Shown here piece by piece: positions 59,801-64,000 of a stretch of DNA of 64,000 bases. Positions within the stretch are counted from its first letter, which is position 1, and every line of letters starts with the position of its first letter. The notes beneath the pieces are model-generated. The model was not told the DNA's origin, made no database searches, and saw only the letters and a program-made list of their open reading frames with translations. Origin of the DNA: Citrus sinensis (Eukaryota > Streptophyta > Magnoliopsida > Sapindales > Rutaceae); assembly GCF_022201045.2 (NCBI RefSeq), contig NC_068556.1, positions 2,086,001 to 2,150,000 on the forward strand, in the 5' to 3' direction. The position numbers were made by a program, and so were the translations under genes.

Positions 59801-62553
59801 CAACCGCAATCTTCTTTATAAAGTACTCGACATGACTAGCGTTAAACTTCAATCTAAGCCCGAACATTAAATACATCGTAACCATCAATACAAAAACACC
59901 GCAATCGCCAGTTTCGGGCTCTTGTTGTGGCGCGCTCTTAACTGCCATAACTTTCCAAGGATCTGCACTCCGCAACTCAGGTCGGATGTTGTAGAAGCCA
60001 ACATTTTCCGACTATCGAGGGAATATAACTTCAAGTGGCTTTAATTTCAACTTGTACCTTTTGTCGTCGCGAAATGTAAGTAATCAGTCATAAATCTAGA
60101 CTTTGTTTTTCAGAAAGTCAACTCGTTCTAGTACCCAATGCGCGCCATCCAAGTTAACAGGGATGAGTAACTGTATATAAAAATTGAAAAACATGTTCGT
60201 TATACATGAAATTGAAATACAACAAAGAAAAAGCGACAACTCGAATATTTTCATTATGGAGTATGTGAAATGCAATAAAATACATATCATATCGACATCC
60301 GTCATTGATTTGGACATTGTGTGCTGTCGCCCACAAAGATAAATATTCAAGCGGTCGTCGAATACCAATGAATCGACCGCACAATCCCTGTTATTCCATA
60401 ACTGATTCAAGAGCACCTAGTATATAGATAACCAAGAAATGCATAAATGAACAAAACTTAAAGGCAATAATTAAAAAATAAATAAATATTATTTATAAGT
60501 TTTGTCGGCACATTACCCAAAAAAATGTGTCAGTATGTGTGACACGTTGGAGTAAAGCATTTGGATACTGTCGTTGTTTCTCGATAATCAAGCGGAGATA
60601 CTCGTGAATATGCTGTAAAGAAACAGAAATATAACGATTTAAAAGAAAAATTTTATACACAAATCCACAACACTAAAAAAATTTCGAAAATATAAATACC
60701 TCATCGCCTAGCCATCCCATCGAATCTGTACCCAAAATTATTTGAAAGAATGACCGCGGGTGTTGGACTCTCCGGCGGACTCTGATATCACCAGTGAACC
60801 ATCGATCAAACTCATTAAACAGACTAGAGTCCTCAAATCCTCTCAGTGAATTTACATCCACACTCGTACTCATGTCAATCGCATGCTCCATGATTTGGGG
60901 TCGAGGTAAAGGTCAGGCGTTCTGTCCTCGCCTGATTGGAGGAATCATGTAAAGACTATTATAAACATATGACGGTATGTACGCGCGGCCGAACTTACTA
61001 ACGCTCGGAGGTACCTCAATGAACACCTGCACGCTCTCCCCACTAACATCCCCGTAGAAACTACACAATGACGTGGGCGTAGATAAATTTTGATTGCCCA
61101 CGTCAGTATACACTCCATAGTCATCCGGGGCCTGTCCATTCGCCAAGAAGAACATATTAAACAACTATCAAATTAAAAGCTAAACGAACATAATTATTAA
61201 ATTTAAATTTGCTCACCGCATACGAGCGTGCAGTGAAAGAATCCTTATTTGGACGTTTAGAAAATGTGTCGATGAAGCCAACAACGGTTTCTTTAAAATC
61301 TTTTAATTCTAACTTTATTTCGTACACGTTACGATCAATCTTATCCAGCCGTCGTCGCATGTAATCATTAAACTGCTTTGTCCTCGACTATTACAAAAGA
61401 AAACAATAAAACTTTAGAATAACAGTAAAAAAATAATGATTTATAAAGGAAAAATATCGTATATTATTTATAACCTCAGAATCCCGTGCGTCATCAGAGT
61501 TGTATGTTTGCTGCTGGTGGTCATCAACAGCCACCTCATCCTCAGAAGTGTCATGACGCTGCTCTGGTATTGGGTTTGGTATGTCGTCATGATCGTCATG
61601 CTCGTCTGATTGTCTTGTAACCGACGGCATTGCGTTGATTGAGAGTTGATGTTGTATAAAGTATCATTTAAAATTAGTAAATGAAAAGTAAAAAATTTCG
61701 ATTAAAAAATTTTTAGTACTTAGAGTATACCGACCTTATGAACCCAGTCTGGAATGCTTGGCAAGTAATCATTCACAGAGAGCCAATATTTTCTGCTACT
61801 CTCATTTAAATTTGGCTCAAGAGTTTGTAAAACGTCCCCATGCCATAAATTCAATTGAAAATTTTAAGTATACATAACTTAAATTTAGTAAAGTTAAAAA
61901 AATAAGTAATACATATTACTTATAAGACGAGATTCGTCATTGAAGAACGAATAAACCTCTGCAAAGTTGATTCTCGAAGACGCCATGGGCTTCCATTGCA
62001 GAATGCGGGGAATCTTCTTCTTCGTTTTGACGACCCGTGTTGATGGCAACCCTCCGATTGCTTCGTAAATCCAAGCCTACAACAACCAAAGTGAAAAATC
62101 AAATAAAACAACTATCAAATATTTAATATTATAAAACTTATTAATAAACAAAAAAAACGCACCTGAACCCCGGACGTAAAGCAGTAAAGATTGTATTTTT
62201 CAATGTTATGATCTGGATTTTTCAACCGAGTTTTCTTAAATTTCTCGTCTTTCTCGAACAGTGCATTGTCAAGACTCTCGTAAATCATTTCCCACGACAA
62301 TAGACCCCATGGACGTTTTCGGAAGTACTGTATATCATCAACTTGATCAAGCCAATCGAAATTGATTTGATAGTGATTTTTTCTTGCATTTAGTATTCTG
62401 TCCGCAAAATAAAACAGTGCAATCTTTAATGCGTCCATATCGTCAATTTTCTCGAATTTCAACTTCTTAAATACTGCATCGAATTCGTTTATATTAATCT
62501 TACGATGCACACCACCAAAATACGTATTCCGTAGCCTCTGCTCCATTTCATCA

Positions 62554-62561
62554 TTTTTTTA
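62554..62561 (+). repeat. Target-site duplication, left copy
   Basis: TTTTTTTA directly flanking the nested element; identical to 63425-63432. Low complexity weakens it, but it abuts both terminal repeats exactly. Confidence 0.6.
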
Positions 62562-63424
62562 GGGAAATTTGTAACCTACCCCCAAATAAATTGACATTTT
62601 GCACTGCGTCCCCAACAAATTTGACTTATTGCACCACGCACCCAAAAAAATTGACATTTTGCACCACGCCCTCAATTCCGTTAATTTTTTAGTTATTTCT
62701 AACGGCTCCGTCTAACTTTTGATTGAATGACAAAAATGCCCCTCTATGTAAAAAAAACAAAATTTTTAGCTCATTTAATTTTTTTAAGGTTTTTTTTCAA
62801 TTGCAATAAAAATAAAATTCTTCTTACATGTTCATTGTTACCACTATTATTTTTCCTTTAATTTTTTTAAGAATTTTTTTCAATTTTAATAAAAAAAATT
62901 CTTGTTACATGTACATTTGTCACCACTATTATTTTCCTTTAATTTTTTTAAAGATTTTTATTTCAATTGCAATAAAAAAAAAAATTCTTGTTACACGTAC
63001 ATTGTCACCACTATTATTTTTTCTTTAATTTTTTAAAGATTTTTATTTCAATTTTAATTAAAAAAAATTCTTGTTACATGTACATTTGTCACCACTATTA
63101 TTTTCCTTTAATTTTTTAAAGATTTTTATTTTAATTGTAATAAAAAAATTTCTTGTTACGTGTACATTGTCACCACTATTATTTTTCCTTTAATTTTTTA
63201 AAGATTTTTATTTTAATTGCAACAAAGAGAATTCCCATTAAAATTAATTTAAGGAATAAACTTCCAATTTTACCCCTCCACCGTTAAACTTAACTGAGAA
63301 AATAACGGAATTGGGGGCGTGGTGCAAAATGTCAATTTTTTTGGGTGCGCAGTGCAACAAGTCAAATTTGTTGGGGACGCTGTGCAAAATGTCAATTTAT
63401 TTGGGGGTAGGTTACAAATTTTCC
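62562..63424. mobile_element. Nested nonautonomous element with ~145-bp terminal inverted repeats
   Basis: The arms 62562-62706 and 63280-63424 are inverted copies (ends GGGAAATTTGTAACCTACCC and GGAAAATTTGTAACCTACCC) with few mismatches. Each arm has three ~31-base units of the form AAATTGACATTTTGCACCAC followed by GC and a C-run. The 8-bp flanks TTTTTTTA are identical. It interrupts the DUF1985-like coding part of the ULP gene, with recognisable protein on both sides. The centre is a tandem array (62817-63230). It has no coding capacity; an 8-bp duplication would suit hAT, but the superfamily is undecided. Confidence 0.8.
62817..63230 (+). repeat. Five-copy tandem array, ~83-base unit
   Basis: Units begin near 62817, 62899, 62982, 63067 and 63149. 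Each reads ATTCTTGTTACATGTACATT, then TGTCACCACTATTATTTT, CCTTTAATTTTTTAAAG and an A-run. The units differ by a few substitutions and by the length of A/T runs. Confidence 0.8.
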
Positions 63425-63432
63425 TTTTTTTA
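63425..63432 (+). repeat. Target-site duplication, right copy
   Basis: TTTTTTTA, identical to 62554-62561 on the other side of the nested element. Confidence 0.6.
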
Positions 63433-63875
63433 TTAGTATCAACACCAAATGAAAGTCCAGTAACCAAGCATCATTCAACAATTGACAAGCAAATCAAATG
63501 CTCACTAATTTGAAATCATAACTGATCCTCATGACTATCTTGTTTATGGACCACTTGCCTCAGTAAAAGATTGTGCAAAATTACCCAACTAAATGGAAAA
63601 CTTCGACACTCCAAGAAATGCCCAAATATATCTTTTTTGAACATACTCAACTGCCGCTTTGTTAATTTTTCCTCGATGACTTTTACGACCGAAGATAACT
63701 TACACATGCTCGAAATTCGACCAGGAAAGTGATCGGCATAACGAAAATACATCTTGCCTACTTCGATATCCGGTGATTCTGATTTCGTCATGTATCTGTA
63801 ATATTTATAAAATTATTACATTACATTTACAGAAAAAAAAATTGACTCGTTAAAAAAAAAAGCCACTCAAATTTT

Positions 63876-63905
63876 TGGTGCGACAGGCGAGATTGGTGCG
63901 ACAAC
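63876..63905 (-). repeat. Right subterminal repeat pair of the MULE
   Basis: TGGTGCGACAGG (63876-63887) and TTGGTGCGACAAC (63893-63905) are exact reverse complements of the two motifs at 57386-57397 and 57355-57367, in mirrored order. Confidence 0.75.
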
Positions 63906-63910
63906 GGGGC

Positions 63911-63979
63911 GCGCGCGCGCGCCCTGCCCCCCTCCCTCCCTACCCCGCGCGCGCCTTGCCCCCCTCCCTCCCCACCCCC
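63911..63979 (+). repeat. GC-rich tandem duplication, ~35-base unit
   Basis: Two copies of (GC)n followed by CC(C/T)TGCCCCCCTCCCTCCC and (T/C)ACCCC, at about 63911-63945 and 63946-63979. It contrasts with the AT-rich window, and the C-runs could form quadruplex or i-motif structures. Confidence 0.7.
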
Positions 63980-64000
63980 AAAATTAATCCACAACACTCC

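Larger units (their letters stand above)
59769..63791 (-). pseudogene. ULP1-like (C48) cysteine protease gene of the MULE, DUF1985-type N-terminus, inactivated
   Basis: Reading right to left, coding blocks lie at 63516-63791 and about 63432-63470 (DUF1985 start: GRISSMCKLSSVV, FKKDIFGHFLE, LVTGLSFGV), then 62115-62546 (RNTYFGGVHRK, ALFYFADRILNARKN, NPDHNIEKYNLY). Further blocks are about 61920-62077 (AWIYEAIGGLPS), about 61738-61857, 61470-61630 (acidic), about 61218-61391, about 60690-61164, and about 60100-60416 to 59769 (protease domain). Catalytic His (DGAHWVL), Asp (IYD, 60087-60095), a Gln in PQQEPETG, and Cys (GDCGVFVL) are all recognisable. In-frame stops at 60096-60098, 60084-60086, 60012-60014 and near 60910, plus the insertion at 62562-63424, make it a pseudogene. 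Intact relatives resemble deSUMOylating proteases; their role in the element is unknown. Exon limits are approximate. Confidence 0.75.
57355..64000. mobile_element. Kaonashi-like Mutator element (mudrA + ULP1-like gene), decayed, right end beyond window
   Basis: A MULE transposase gene (+) and a ULP1/C48 protease-like gene (-) face each other tail to tail between mirrored short repeats at 57355-57397 and 63876-63905. MULEs carrying ULP-like genes are known as Kaonashi (KI) elements in Arabidopsis and similar elements in melon. The precise ends and any 9-bp target duplication were not found. The right end may lie outside the window, where GC-rich (GCGCGC, CCCTCCC) repeats begin. The element is nonfunctional as it stands: several stops in both genes and a nested insertion. 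Confidence 0.7.

Noticed and set aside
59769-59975. Separate small 68-residue gene
   Set aside because: It is the C-terminal block of the interrupted ULP1-like gene (GDCGVFVL), in the same frame as the blocks upstream.

Overview
The window is nuclear DNA of a flowering plant, most likely a core eudicot. It is AT-rich, its genes have GT-AG introns, and it carries plant-specific families (PPR, DYW, Agenet/ENT, AMT) with many MITE-like repeats between genes. A Rutaceae/Citrus-like genome would fit, but that is only a guess from general resemblance. There is no sign of prokaryotic, organellar or viral sequence.

Layout. 1-5.6 kb is gene-poor and repeat-bearing. 6.0-6.9 kb (-) is an intronless ARM-repeat gene. 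9.0-15.7 kb (-) is a 13-coding-exon SR-rich cyclophilin of the CYP95/CYP63 type. 17.3-18.9 kb (-) is a three-exon ammonium transporter of the AMT2/AMT3 clade. 20.4-22.7 kb (+) is a DYW-class PPR protein with an Asn/Gly/Gln-rich leader. 24.0-27.0 kb (+) is the ten-exon tRNA cytosine-5 methyltransferase DNMT2. 31.1-33.6 kb (+) is an intronless P-class PPR protein. 36.4-38.0 kb (+) is a two-exon Agenet + ENT (Tudor-like) chromatin protein. 40-44 kb is a repeat island with a MITE, a foldback and a duplicated SINE. 44.1-45.3 kb (-) is an intronless CPL4-like RNA polymerase II CTD phosphatase. 45.4-51 kb is a second repeat island with a large PIF/Harbinger-like MITE built of (ATT)n palindromes, a tandem duplication, a C30 tract and a second copy of the first MITE. 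51.2-52.0 kb (+) is a short-chain dehydrogenase. 53.2-54.9 kb (-) is a Ran GTPase with eight coding exons, the first being only the ATG.

57.3-64 kb is a decayed Mutator-like element. A mudrA transposase (+) faces a ULP1/C48-type protease gene (-) carrying a DUF1985-like N-terminus, the arrangement known from Kaonashi (KI) MULEs. Short mirrored repeats lie at 57.36 and 63.89 kb. Both genes are interrupted by stops, the transposase has lost its first catalytic Asp, and a second element with an 8-bp target-site duplication has inserted into the protease gene.

The host genes do not form an operon-like pathway. CYP95, the Tudor-like Agenet/ENT gene and the MEF8-like DYW PPR gene lie together here as their relatives do on Arabidopsis chromosome 4 (At4g32420/32440/32450), which suggests conserved microsynteny. 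The exon coordinates given are manual splice models checked for reading phase, not transcript-supported.
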